Below the pieces are notes generated by a model. The model searched no databases and was not told the DNA's origin. It was given only the letters and a program-made list of their open reading frames with translations. DNA of 46,332 bases from Flaviramulus sp. GTDB taxonomy: Bacteria; Bacteroidota; Bacteroidia; Flavobacteriales; Flavobacteriaceae. Position 1 is the first letter of the stretch. The number at the start of each line of letters is the position of its first letter. The position numbers and the translations under genes are program-made. Shown here one piece after another: positions 8,097-14,697 of this stretch. The DNA is taken from positions 1-46,332 of the forward strand of contig JANQTJ010000045.1 of the NCBI GenBank assembly GCA_030731745.1, read 5' to 3'.

Positions 8097-9155
8097 TTAT
8101 TTATTTTTTAAAAAGATGTTTAATTTTGGAATAATCAATTCTGGTTTGAATAACTTATAAAGTTGGTTTCCATCTTTTTTCATATCCTTTAACGATTTAT
8201 TCATGTAAATATCTGGATTAACATCTTTTAAATGAATAGAAACGTGCATTTTTCCATCTTCAAACATATTCCAAGCTTCTTTTAAAATCCATGGAGAGAA
8301 AATGGTAAATGTTGAAATATTTAAGGCTTTTGCCATATTTACGGCGCCACCTTCATTACCAATTAAAGTATCACAATGTTTTGTAATGGCTAGAAACGCT
8401 CTTAAATTCTTTCCAAACACCTCAAAATAAATGTGCTTTTTGGTTTCATCTTCACATAAATCAAAAATTTCTTTGGCTTCTGTTTCTTGATTTGGAATGT
8501 AATTAAATAATATTTGTGCTTGAGTCTCTTTTACTATGACATCAATAATTTTAGCCATATAATTTAAAGGGTAGGTTTTATTTGCACTACTTCCAAGAAC
8601 ACTAATCATGAATAAAGGTAAATTCAAATTTATTTTATGAGATAACAAAAATTGCTTTGAATCTTCAATTTCTTTTTCTGTTAAATATATTTTAGGTTGA
8701 ATAATTTGAGCTTGTTTTTTTAATATAGGTTGTAATAATTGTAATCGGTTTTCAATGGCTAAACCAGCTACAGTTTTGGTTTTTTTTTGTTCTCTGAAAG
8801 TATGCGTATACAAAAAAGATGTATACCATTTATACTTAGAGATTTTAATTTTAGATCTTGATAATGCTGTTATAAGATTGCTTGAGAATTTTGAATAAAC
8901 ATCAATAACAACATCGTATTGGTTGCTTTTTATTTTTTTTGCAAATTTCAAAAGCGCTTTTTTACTGATTGATTCTTTTTCAGTAAAAAATAAATAGTTA
9001 TCTATAAATGGATTGTTTTCTACAACAGGGTAGGTGTGCTCATTTATTAAAAAATCTAGTTGAGCATTTATATATTGATGGCGAAGTACTTCAAACAGAA
9101 TACTGCTAGTAAGCACATCGCCAATCATTTTTTGTTGTATAACAAGAATTTTCAA
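8097..9155 (-). CDS. Glycosyltransferase family 9 (heptosyltransferase-like)
   Basis: 352 residues. KILVIQQKMIGDVLTSSIL at the N-terminus is the characteristic start of GT9 ADP-heptose:LPS heptosyltransferases; the C-terminal domain contains FMISVLGSSANKTYPL and the conserved NEGGAVNMAKAL donor-site segment. It should transfer heptose to the inner core of lipooligosaccharide in the cytoplasm. The start codon is TTG at 9155-9153: an in-frame TAG lies just upstream, and starting at the first internal ATG (residue 10) would remove the first beta strand of the Rossmann fold. The gap to dapD upstream is 47 bp. Confidence 0.87.
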   Translation of the reverse strand: MKILVIQQKMIGDVLTSSILFEVLRHQYINAQLDFLINEHTYPVVENNPFIDNYLFFTEKESISKKALLKFAKKIKSNQYDVVIDVYSKFSSNLITALSRSKIKISKYKWYTSFLYTHTFREQKKTKTVAGLAIENRLQLLQPILKKQAQIIQPKIYLTEKEIEDSKQFLLSHKINLNLPLFMISVLGSSANKTYPLNYMAKIIDVIVKETQAQILFNYIPNQETEAKEIFDLCEDETKKHIYFEVFGKNLRAFLAITKHCDTLIGNEGGAVNMAKALNISTFTIFSPWILKEAWNMFEDGKMHVSIHLKDVNPDIYMNKSLKDMKKDGNQLYKLFKPELIIPKLNIFLKNK

Positions 9156-9202
9156 ACTCTAAGAGTTATTATGTTTTAAAAAAACTAAAAAGGGTTTCTT
9201 AT

Positions 9203-10018
9203 TTAAACAGCTACACTATGCTCACGAAGGGCATCGTTAAGTGATGTTTTTTTATTGGTGCTATCTTTACGTTTACCAATAATTAACGCACATGGTACAT
9301 TGTAAGTTCCAGAAGGGAATTCTTTAGCATAACTTCCAGGAATTACAACCGAGCGAGCAGGAACTAGACCTTTATACTCAACAGGTGTATCTCCAGTAAC
9401 ATCAATAATTTTGGTACTCATAGTTAAAGTAACACCAGCGCCTAGAACAGCTTCTTTTTCTACCCTAACACCTTCAACAACAATGCATCTACTTCCAATA
9501 AAAGCATCATCTTCAATAATAACAGGAGCAGCTTGTAATGGCTCTAAAACACCACCAATACCAACACCACCAGATAAATGTACATTTTTACCAATTTGCG
9601 CACAACTCCCAACAGTTGCCCAAGTATCAACCATAGTGCCTTCATCAACATAAGCACCAATATTTACATAACTTGGCATTAAAATAGTACCAGCAGAAAT
9701 ATAGGCACCGTGTCTAGCTACTGCATGAGGCACAACACGTATTCCTTTTTCGGCATAACCCCTCTTTAATGGGATTTTATCATGAAACTCTAAAGGACCA
9801 CACTCGATAGTTTCCATTTTTTGAATAGGAAAATATAAAACAACGGCTTTTTTAACCCATTCGTTTACTTGCCACCCACCTTCAATAGGCTGAGCAACTC
9901 TTAATTCGCCTTTATCTAATAAATCTATTACTTCTCTTATAGAAGCAGTTGTAGTGTCTTCAGTTAAAAGGTCTCTATTTTCCCAAGCATTTTCTATGGT
10001 TTTCTGTAATTCTGTCAT
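9203..10018 (-). CDS. dapD: 2,3,4,5-tetrahydropyridine-2,6-dicarboxylate N-succinyltransferase
   Basis: 271 residues. The enzyme succinylates tetrahydrodipicolinate in the lysine/meso-diaminopimelate pathway. The sequence matches DapD over its full length: N-terminal helical domain MTELQKTIENAWENRDLL, the left-handed beta-helix with hexapeptide repeats (residues about 100-220), VVPHAVARHGAYI, GTMVDTWATVGSCAQIGKNV and VIPGSYAKEF. The ATG at 10018 is preferred to a longer in-frame start at 10054, because family members start at MTELQ and a TAnnTTTG promoter element lies at 10037-10044 inside the extension. Housekeeping gene, probably its own transcript. Confidence 0.95.
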   Translation of the reverse strand: MTELQKTIENAWENRDLLTEDTTTASIREVIDLLDKGELRVAQPIEGGWQVNEWVKKAVVLYFPIQKMETIECGPLEFHDKIPLKRGYAEKGIRVVPHAVARHGAYISAGTILMPSYVNIGAYVDEGTMVDTWATVGSCAQIGKNVHLSGGVGIGGVLEPLQAAPVIIEDDAFIGSRCIVVEGVRVEKEAVLGAGVTLTMSTKIIDVTGDTPVEYKGLVPARSVVIPGSYAKEFPSGTYNVPCALIIGKRKDSTNKKTSLNDALREHSVAV

Positions 10019-10036
10019 TGATATTAAAATTTTGAG

Positions 10037-10044
10037 CAAATATA
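10037..10044 (-). promoter_or_regulatory. TAnnTTTG -7 element for dapD
   Basis: Read on the minus strand the sequence is TATATTTG, an exact TAnnTTTG match, ending 18 bases upstream of the dapD ATG. It would lie within the coding region if the longer start at 10054 were used, supporting the start at 10018. Confidence 0.5.
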
Positions 10045-10175
10045 AAGCTATCATTTAAAAAATTAAAGTATATAAACTTTATTATATCATTTAAATAGAT
10101 CTTTAAAATGCAATAATTTCTAACTAAAAGTGTCTAATGTTATTCTATTTATTCCTTTGAGCGCATTGTTAAAAT

Positions 10176-10206
10176 CGATGAAATACATTTTTGTTGTATT
10201 TCACCG
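10176..10206. promoter_or_regulatory. Inverted pair of CGATGAAATACA half-sites
   Basis: CGATGAAATACA (10176-10187, plus strand) faces CGGTGAAATACA on the minus strand (10206-10195), one mismatch between the two arms. Together they form a 9-bp stem with a 7-base loop. It is not followed by a T-run on either side, so an operator is more likely than a terminator. Close relatives of the half-site occur at 19793 and at 44501/44524. The region 10055-10347 otherwise holds only the dapD and 10348-gene promoters. Confidence 0.35.
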
Positions 10207-10290
10207 TAAAAAATATGCTTTTTAACTGTTTGTCGATAGAAATAAGTCGCTTCTCTAATAATCGAAAATACACGGTATATAACTAATTTA

Positions 10291-10323
10291 TTGTTAGTAA
10301 GCCTTCGTCTGAATATATATTTG
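10291..10323 (+). promoter_or_regulatory. Promoter (TTG ... TAnnTTTG) of the small secreted protein gene
   Basis: TTG at 10291-10293 and TATATTTG at 10316-10323, 22 bp apart, fit the Bacteroidota -33/-7 layout. The gene starts at 10348, giving a 5' leader of about 20 bases. Confidence 0.55.
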
Positions 10324-10347
10324 TCTCATCAAACAACAAAAAACAGA

Positions 10348-10665
10348 ATGAAAATAAATTTTTACATACTATTACTTTTATTACTTTCTTTCTCTCTAGG
10401 AAATGCACAAAGCACTATAAAAACTGTAGAAGTTGAAGTAACTAATACTATTTCTGTTTCCAATGTTGATACAAAAACTATCAACGCTAATCATGTTGAG
10501 GTTAATAAAGTAATAGAAACCGAAACTTTATTAATTACTCCTAACGATTTAAGAGAAACTATTGCACGTGGCAATAGCGATATCAGAATTTACTTAATTC
10601 GTAAAAGAAATGAAGGTAATATTAGTTTAGTTTTTCAAAGTATAAATAAAGCTGTAAAGGCTTAA
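10348..10665 (+). CDS. Small secreted protein of unknown function
   Basis: 105 residues. I do not recognise the family. The N-terminus is a signal peptide: MKINFYILLLLLLSFSLGNA followed by Q, typical for Flavobacteriaceae cleavage before Gln. The mature part is about 85 residues with a beta-rich, Thr/Val/Asn-rich first half (TVEVEVTN, NTISVSNVD) and a charged second half ending in LRETIARG, RIYLIRKRNEG and SINKAVKA. The ATG at 10348 is chosen over an in-frame upstream TTG at 10291 because that codon lies in the promoter. It is monocistronic, bounded by its own promoter and by the terminator at 10710. Confidence 0.7.
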   Translation: MKINFYILLLLLLSFSLGNAQSTIKTVEVEVTNTISVSNVDTKTINANHVEVNKVIETETLLITPNDLRETIARGNSDIRIYLIRKRNEGNISLVFQSINKAVKA

Positions 10666-10709
10666 AATATAATTTTCAAATATTAATTAACTAAGGTTAA
10701 TAATTTAAT

Positions 10710-10741
10710 AAAGGCTGTCTAAAAAGACGGCCTTTATTTTT
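10710..10741 (+). terminator. Intrinsic terminator after the small secreted protein gene
   Basis: An 11-bp stem (10710-10720 with 10725-10735, one T-G wobble) closes an AAAA loop and is followed by ATTTTTT. It separates the upstream gene from ruvX. Confidence 0.8.
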
Positions 10742-10748
10742 TATTAAT

Positions 10749-10756
10749 TAATTTTG
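10749..10756 (+). promoter_or_regulatory. TAnnTTTG -7 element for ruvX
   Basis: TAATTTTG is an exact consensus match ending 12 bases before the ruvX ATG (10769), placed directly behind the terminator at 10710-10741. Confidence 0.5.
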
Positions 10757-10768
10757 TAGAAAAAAGCA

Positions 10769-11179
10769 ATGGCAAGAATTTTAGCAATAGATTTTGGAAC
10801 TAAAAGAACTGGTATTGCAGTTACTGATGCGCTTCAAATAATTGCATCGGGTCTTACAACTGTTGAAACTAAAGAGTTATTGCAATTTCTAAAAAACTAT
10901 ATTAAGCAAGAATCAGTTGAACTTTTTTTAGTTGGAGAGCCTAAACAAATGGATAATTCGGCATCACAGAGTGAAGTTTACATCGCTGCTTTCATTACTA
11001 AGTTAGAGAAAGAAATTCCTAACATTCCAATAAAAAGAGTTGATGAACGATTTACTTCAAAAATGGCTTTTCAAACCATGATAGATAGTGGTTTGAAAAA
11101 GAATCAACGAAAAAATAAATCATTGGTTGATGAAATAAGTGCAACACTTATTTTACAAAGCTACCTTTATTCAAAATAA
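10769..11179 (+). CDS. ruvX: Putative pre-16S rRNA nuclease RuvX/YqgF
   Basis: 136 residues, the normal length of the family. The RNase H-like fold is shown by RILAIDFGTKRTGIAVTD (first catalytic Asp at residue 7), LFLVGEPKQMD in the middle, RVDERFTSKMA (catalytic Glu) and the final LVDEISATLILQSYL with the last catalytic Asp. The protein matures the 5' end of 16S rRNA and has been proposed to act as a Holliday-junction resolvase. Followed by def after 80 bp; def has its own -7 element, so the two may be separate transcripts. Confidence 0.92.
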   Translation: MARILAIDFGTKRTGIAVTDALQIIASGLTTVETKELLQFLKNYIKQESVELFLVGEPKQMDNSASQSEVYIAAFITKLEKEIPNIPIKRVDERFTSKMAFQTMIDSGLKKNQRKNKSLVDEISATLILQSYLYSK

Positions 11180-11232
11180 AAATCTTAAAAGAATAAATTT
11201 ACCATAAATACTTACTATAAATTATAAGTTAG

Positions 11233-11240
11233 TATTTTTG
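11233..11240 (+). promoter_or_regulatory. TAnnTTTG -7 element for def
   Basis: TATTTTTG, an exact match, ends 19 bases upstream of the def ATG at 11260. Confidence 0.5.
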
Positions 11241-11259
11241 TAGCATCAAAAAACAAATA

Positions 11260-11850
11260 ATGATTTTACCAATTGTAGCCTACGGCGATCCTGTTTTAAA
11301 AAAGAAAGCAACAGATATAACTAAAGATTATCCGGACTTTGATGAGCTTTTGGTAAATATGTTCGATACCATGTATAATGCTTGTGGTGTAGGTTTAGCA
11401 GCACCACAAATTGGTTTGCCCATAAGAATGTTTATTGTAGATACAAGTCCTTTTTCTGAAGATGAAGATTTAACAGACGAAGAAATGAAGCAATTAAAAG
11501 GTTTTAAACGTACCTTTATTAATGCTGTTATAATTAGTGAAGAAGGTGAAGATTGGGTTTTCAATGAGGGTTGTTTAAGCATCCCAGATGTTAGGGAAGA
11601 TGTTTCAAGAAAATCTATAATTACAGTTCAATATTTAGATGAAAATTTTAAATCACATACAGAAACATTTGATGGTTTAATTGCACGCGTCATTCAACAT
11701 GAGTACGATCATATAGAAGGTGTTTTGTTCACAGATAAGCTTTCTAGTTTTAAAAAACGTTTATTAAAAGGCAGATTATCCAACATATCTAAAGGAAAGA
11801 TAAGTGTAGATTATAGAATGCGATTTCCTGAACTAAAAAAGAAACGATAA
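11260..11850 (+). CDS. def: Peptide deformylase
   Basis: 196 residues. All three conserved motifs are visible: GVGLAAPQIG (about residues 43-52), EGCLSIP (Zn-ligand Cys) and the metal-binding HEYDH, which supplies two His ligands and the catalytic Glu. The enzyme removes the formyl group from nascent proteins at the ribosome exit. An acidic insertion between motifs I and II (FSEDEDLTDEEMKQL) is common in Bacteroidota deformylases. The gene is followed after 54 bp by the DUF5606 gene, a frequent arrangement (ruvX-def-DUF5606) in this group. Confidence 0.95.
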   Translation: MILPIVAYGDPVLKKKATDITKDYPDFDELLVNMFDTMYNACGVGLAAPQIGLPIRMFIVDTSPFSEDEDLTDEEMKQLKGFKRTFINAVIISEEGEDWVFNEGCLSIPDVREDVSRKSIITVQYLDENFKSHTETFDGLIARVIQHEYDHIEGVLFTDKLSSFKKRLLKGRLSNISKGKISVDYRMRFPELKKKR

Positions 11851-11904
11851 TATTTGCAAGACATTAATAAACAGTTGATATTTGCCCCTTTCAAAAAATA
11901 ATTT

Positions 11905-12336
11905 ATGAGTTTAGATAAAGTATTATCAATATCCGGCAAACCGGGATTATATAAGTTAATAACACAAACCAGAGGTGGTTTTGTAGCTGAATCTTTAACC
12001 GATAACAAACGCATATCTGTAAGTGTGCAGAATAATGTAAGTGTTTTAAGCGAAATAGCCATTTACACATTAACAGAAGAAGTACCACTTAAACAAGTTT
12101 TTGAAAACATAAAAAATAAAGAAAACGGTAAGCAAACAAGCGTTTTACCTAAAGATAGCAAAGATACATTAGAAGCCTATTTTTTTGATGTTTTACCAGA
12201 CTATGACGAGGAACGAGTGTATGTTAGCGATATTAAAAAAGTAATACAATGGTACAATTTATTACATCAATATAATATGCTAGATGGTCTTACCGAAAAT
12301 GTTGAAGAAGCTAAAGTTGTAGACGAAGAAGAATAA
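11905..12336 (+). CDS. DUF5606 domain protein
   Basis: 143 residues, no signal peptide or membrane helix, so cytoplasmic. The N-terminal half (MSLDKVLSISGKPGLYKL, GGFVAESL, ISVQNNVSVLSEIAIYTL after small gaps) is the conserved domain known as DUF5606, widespread in Bacteroidota and of unknown function. The C-terminal half is helical and acidic, ending EEAKVVDEEE, and includes DYDEERVYVSDIKKVIQWY. It sits behind def and ends at the strong terminator at 12351. Linkage to ruvX and def suggests a housekeeping role, but no function is assigned. Confidence 0.85.
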   Translation: MSLDKVLSISGKPGLYKLITQTRGGFVAESLTDNKRISVSVQNNVSVLSEIAIYTLTEEVPLKQVFENIKNKENGKQTSVLPKDSKDTLEAYFFDVLPDYDEERVYVSDIKKVIQWYNLLHQYNMLDGLTENVEEAKVVDEEE

Positions 12337-12350
12337 ATATTATAATCTGT

Positions 12351-12381
12351 AAAAAAAAACCTCCTATTGGGGGTTTTTTTT
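12351..12381 (+). terminator. Intrinsic terminator after the DUF5606 gene
   Basis: A-run, CCTCC stem (12360-12364), TATT loop, GGGGG arm (12369-12373) and an eight-T tail; the A-run and T-run extend the stem. Confidence 0.85.
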
Positions 12382-12419
12382 ATGCCAATTTTTGAAAGGT
12401 GTTGATTTTATTTTCGACC

Positions 12420-12435
12420 TATTAAAATGCTAACA
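12420..12435. promoter_or_regulatory. Candidate Crp-type operator upstream of the regulator's own gene
   Basis: TATTA-AAATGC-TAACA has the half-site/6-bp spacer/half-site geometry of Crp/Fnr operators and differs by one half-site base from the perfect palindrome at 13121-13136. It lies 13 bp before the ATG at 12449, downstream of a weak -7-like TATTTTCG (12409-12416), so binding there would repress. This is inference from similarity and position. Confidence 0.4.
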
Positions 12436-12448
12436 TAATAAATTTAAT

Positions 12449-13120
12449 ATGAATCCAATTTGGTTTTTTGAAGACGTAAATCTATTCAAGATTTTATGCC
12501 CACACAAATTTAAGGAGTATAAAAAAGATCATAATTTTGATGCTTATAAAAAACAAGATTATATTTATTTTGAAGAAGACTCCTCTAATAAAGTTTTTCT
12601 AATAGAGAAAGGGAAAGTTAAAATAGGTTATTACAACGAAGATGGAACTGAAGTTACAACAGCCATTTTGTCACGCGGTCAATTATTTGGAGAAAAAGCT
12701 ATTTTAGGCGAACAAAAACGAGAGGAGTTTGCCCAGTCAATAGATAGTACTACAAGTATATGTCCCATTAGCGCAGAAATGATGCATGAGTTAATGCGAA
12801 AAAATGAAACATTTAGCTTTCGAGTATATAAATTCATAGGTTTTAAACTTCAAAAACTCGAAAGGCGACTTCAACTTTTAATGTTTAAAGATACTAAAAC
12901 AAGACTGCTGGAATTCCTTGATGAGTTATGTTCTGAGTATGGATACGATTGTAATAAAACAGGTGATAAAGTAATTAATCATCCATACACTCAAAAAGAT
13001 ATAGCTAGTTTAATAGGAACTTCTAGACCTACATTGAACATTCTTTTAAATGAATTGAAAGACGAAAAAATCATTCAATTTAATAGAAAAGAAATTAGAA
13101 TTCATAAAAATATTGCTTAG
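12449..13120 (+). CDS. Crp/Fnr family transcriptional regulator
   Basis: 223 residues. The cyclic-nucleotide-binding-like jelly roll spans about residues 20-125 with VFLIEKGKVKIGYYNEDG and LSRGQLFGEKAILGE. A long dimerisation helix follows (KFIGFKLQKLERRLQ), then an HTH_Crp domain with TQKDIASLIGTSRPTLNILL as the helix-turn-helix. The cAMP-binding Arg-Ser pair of E. coli Crp is not evident (the turn reads EKAILGEQKREEFAQS), and no Fnr-type cysteine cluster is present, so the ligand is unknown. It sits between a strong terminator and the four-repeat lipoprotein gene; candidate operators flank it on both sides (12420 and 13121), suggesting autorepression and activation of the lipoprotein. Confidence 0.9.
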   Translation: MNPIWFFEDVNLFKILCPHKFKEYKKDHNFDAYKKQDYIYFEEDSSNKVFLIEKGKVKIGYYNEDGTEVTTAILSRGQLFGEKAILGEQKREEFAQSIDSTTSICPISAEMMHELMRKNETFSFRVYKFIGFKLQKLERRLQLLMFKDTKTRLLEFLDELCSEYGYDCNKTGDKVINHPYTQKDIASLIGTSRPTLNILLNELKDEKIIQFNRKEIRIHKNIA

Positions 13121-13136
13121 TGTTAGCTAGCTAACA
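13121..13136. promoter_or_regulatory. Perfect 16-bp palindrome, candidate Crp-type activator site
   Basis: TGTTAGCTAGCTAACA is a perfect palindrome of the form TGTTA-N6-TAACA, starting right after the regulator's stop codon. A TAnnTTTG element follows at 13158-13165; with a start site about 5 bases after it, the palindrome centre lies near -41.5, the class II activator position of Crp-family proteins. No T-run follows, so it is a poor terminator. Confidence 0.55.
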
Positions 13137-13157
13137 TTTTAAAAAATTATCAGATTG

Positions 13158-13165
13158 TAAATTTG
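13158..13165 (+). promoter_or_regulatory. TAnnTTTG -7 element for the four-repeat lipoprotein gene
   Basis: TAAATTTG is an exact consensus match, 23 bases upstream of the ATG at 13189. No -33 TTG is present at the normal distance, as expected if the promoter depends on an activator bound at 13121-13136. Confidence 0.55.
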
Positions 13166-13188
13166 AGGTATAAACTTTAAATAACGAA

Positions 13189-14589
13189 ATGATGATTAGA
13201 AAAATGATTTTAGCTTTATTATCACTAGGCGTTTTTGCCTCATCTTGTAGTGATGATGAAACTTCGCTAATAATACCAAATGCCGGTATTTTAATAGGAG
13301 GTCCATTTACCTTTTTTGTAGATGGAATACCTGATAATGTAAGTGGAATATCAACTGATGCCAATGCAGTTGGATCCAATAGTACATTTGTAGTTACTGA
13401 TGATTTGGGAAATATTCTGGGGTTACCTCCAACGTTAGCAGCACTTGAGGGTGTAAATTTTGATGATGCTGGTGAAGGCGTTTGTTTTATTTGGTATTTA
13501 AGATATGAGGATGGCTTAACAGGTGCTGAAGTAGGAATGAACGCAAACAATTTAGAAGGTAGTTTTGATTTATCTAATTCAATTTCGGTTTTTAGAAATC
13601 CAGAACCAAATGCAGGGATATTATCCGGTGGACCTTTTACGTTTATTGTAGATGGTATGCCAGATAATGTGTCAGGCATTTCAACAGATGCTAATGCTAT
13701 TGGAACCAATAGCACATTCGTGGTAACAGATGATTTAGGAAATATTCTTGGATTACCACCAACATTAGCGGCACTTGAAGGTGTAAATTTTGATGATGCA
13801 GGTACGGGTGTTTGCCTTATTTGGTATTTAAGATTTGAAGATGGTTTAATGGGTGCAGAAGTAGGAATGAATGCAGATGGTTTACAAGGAACTTTCAATT
13901 TATCTAATTCGATAACTGTTAATAGAAAAGCTAAACCAGAAGCAGGAACTTTGTCTGGTGGTCCCTTTACATTTTGTATTGATGGACAAGTTGATAATCT
14001 AACTGGTATAAGTACAGATTCTAATGCCGTTGGAACCAATAGTACATTTGTAATTACAGATGATTTAGGTAATATTTTAGGGATGCCACCAACTTTATCG
14101 GCTTTAGAAGGTGTTAATTTCGATAGTGCAGGTGCTGGTGTTTGTTTAATTTGGTATTTGCGTTTTGAAGATGGTTTGATGGGAGCAGAAGTAGGAATGA
14201 ATGCAAACAATTTACAAGGATATTTTAGTTTATCTAACGCCATTATGGTTACAAGAAATGAGGTTAATGCTGGCGCAATTACAGGAGGACCTTTTACTTT
14301 TGATGTCGATGGAACTCCAGATTTTGTAACAGGTATAACTTTAGATGGTACTGCAAAAGGCACAAATAGCACTTGGGTAATTACAGATGCAAGTGGAAAC
14401 ATATTAGGATTACCACCTACTTTATCAGCTGTGGAGGGCGTTAATTTTGATGAGGCAGGAACCGGTGTATGTTTAATTTGGTATTTACGTTTTGAAAATG
14501 GTTTAGTTGGAGCTACTATGGGTGAAAACACTAATAATTTACAAGGTTGCTTTGATTTATCAAATCCAATTACGGTGAATCGAATTTAA
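13189..14589 (+). CDS. Surface lipoprotein of four tandem 110-residue repeats
   Basis: 466 residues, function unknown. The lipoprotein signal ends ASS-C20, and CSDDE right after the lipidated cysteine resembles the Bacteroidota lipoprotein export signal that sends lipoproteins to the cell surface. Everything after residue 30 is four repeats: 31-140, 141-250, 251-359 and 360-466. Each carries GGPFTF, VDG.PD, GTNST(F/W)V(V/I)TD, GNILG(L/M)PPTL, EGVNFD, GVC.IWYLR(F/Y)E and LSN near its end. One Cys per repeat (GVC) is invariant; repeats 3 and 4 have an extra one. DNA of repeats 1 and 2 differs mainly at third codon positions while the protein is nearly unchanged. Similar repeats exist in other Flavobacteriia as I recall, but no role is known. 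Probably controlled by the Crp-type gene before it. Confidence 0.85.
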   Translation: MMIRKMILALLSLGVFASSCSDDETSLIIPNAGILIGGPFTFFVDGIPDNVSGISTDANAVGSNSTFVVTDDLGNILGLPPTLAALEGVNFDDAGEGVCFIWYLRYEDGLTGAEVGMNANNLEGSFDLSNSISVFRNPEPNAGILSGGPFTFIVDGMPDNVSGISTDANAIGTNSTFVVTDDLGNILGLPPTLAALEGVNFDDAGTGVCLIWYLRFEDGLMGAEVGMNADGLQGTFNLSNSITVNRKAKPEAGTLSGGPFTFCIDGQVDNLTGISTDSNAVGTNSTFVITDDLGNILGMPPTLSALEGVNFDSAGAGVCLIWYLRFEDGLMGAEVGMNANNLQGYFSLSNAIMVTRNEVNAGAITGGPFTFDVDGTPDFVTGITLDGTAKGTNSTWVITDASGNILGLPPTLSAVEGVNFDEAGTGVCLIWYLRFENGLVGATMGENTNNLQGCFDLSNPITVNRI

Positions 14590-14644
14590 AAAAAAGTTAA
14601 GGTTTATTTATATCATTGAAGAAGAAAAATTTCTTAACTCATTT

Positions 14645-14686
14645 GAAGCGTGTCATATTTTAATATGATGCGCTTCATTATTTTTA
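14645..14686. terminator. Terminator hairpin between convergent genes
   Basis: GAAGCG...CGCTTC and TCATATT...AATATGA pair into a continuous 15-bp stem (14645-14659 with 14662-14676, two T-G wobbles), followed on the plus strand by ATTATTTTT. It separates the lipoprotein gene from the convergent crtY. Confidence 0.75.
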
Positions 14687-14697
14687 ATGTTTAATAG

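Noticed and set aside
10019-10054. Longer start for dapD
   Set aside because: The extension holds the TAnnTTTG promoter element, and family members begin at MTELQ.
10179-10203. 9-bp hairpin considered as a terminator
   Set aside because: No T-run follows on either strand and it is far from any gene end; it fits an operator better.
13121-13136. Palindrome considered as the terminator of the regulator gene
   Set aside because: It has no loop and only a short T-rich stretch after it; its TGTTA-N6-TAACA shape and distance from the promoter suit an operator better.
13131-14531. A 466-codon open frame on the minus strand, opposite the lipoprotein gene
   Set aside because: It is the shadow of the repeat gene: the product is Pro/Ser/Lys-rich with no fold, and its repeats merely mirror the sense-strand repeats. 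The sense frame has a lipoprotein signal and codon-position conservation.
13189-14589. Repeats considered as a CRISPR-like or DNA-level array
   Set aside because: The repeat unit is about 330 bp, stays in frame and is conserved as protein, not DNA.
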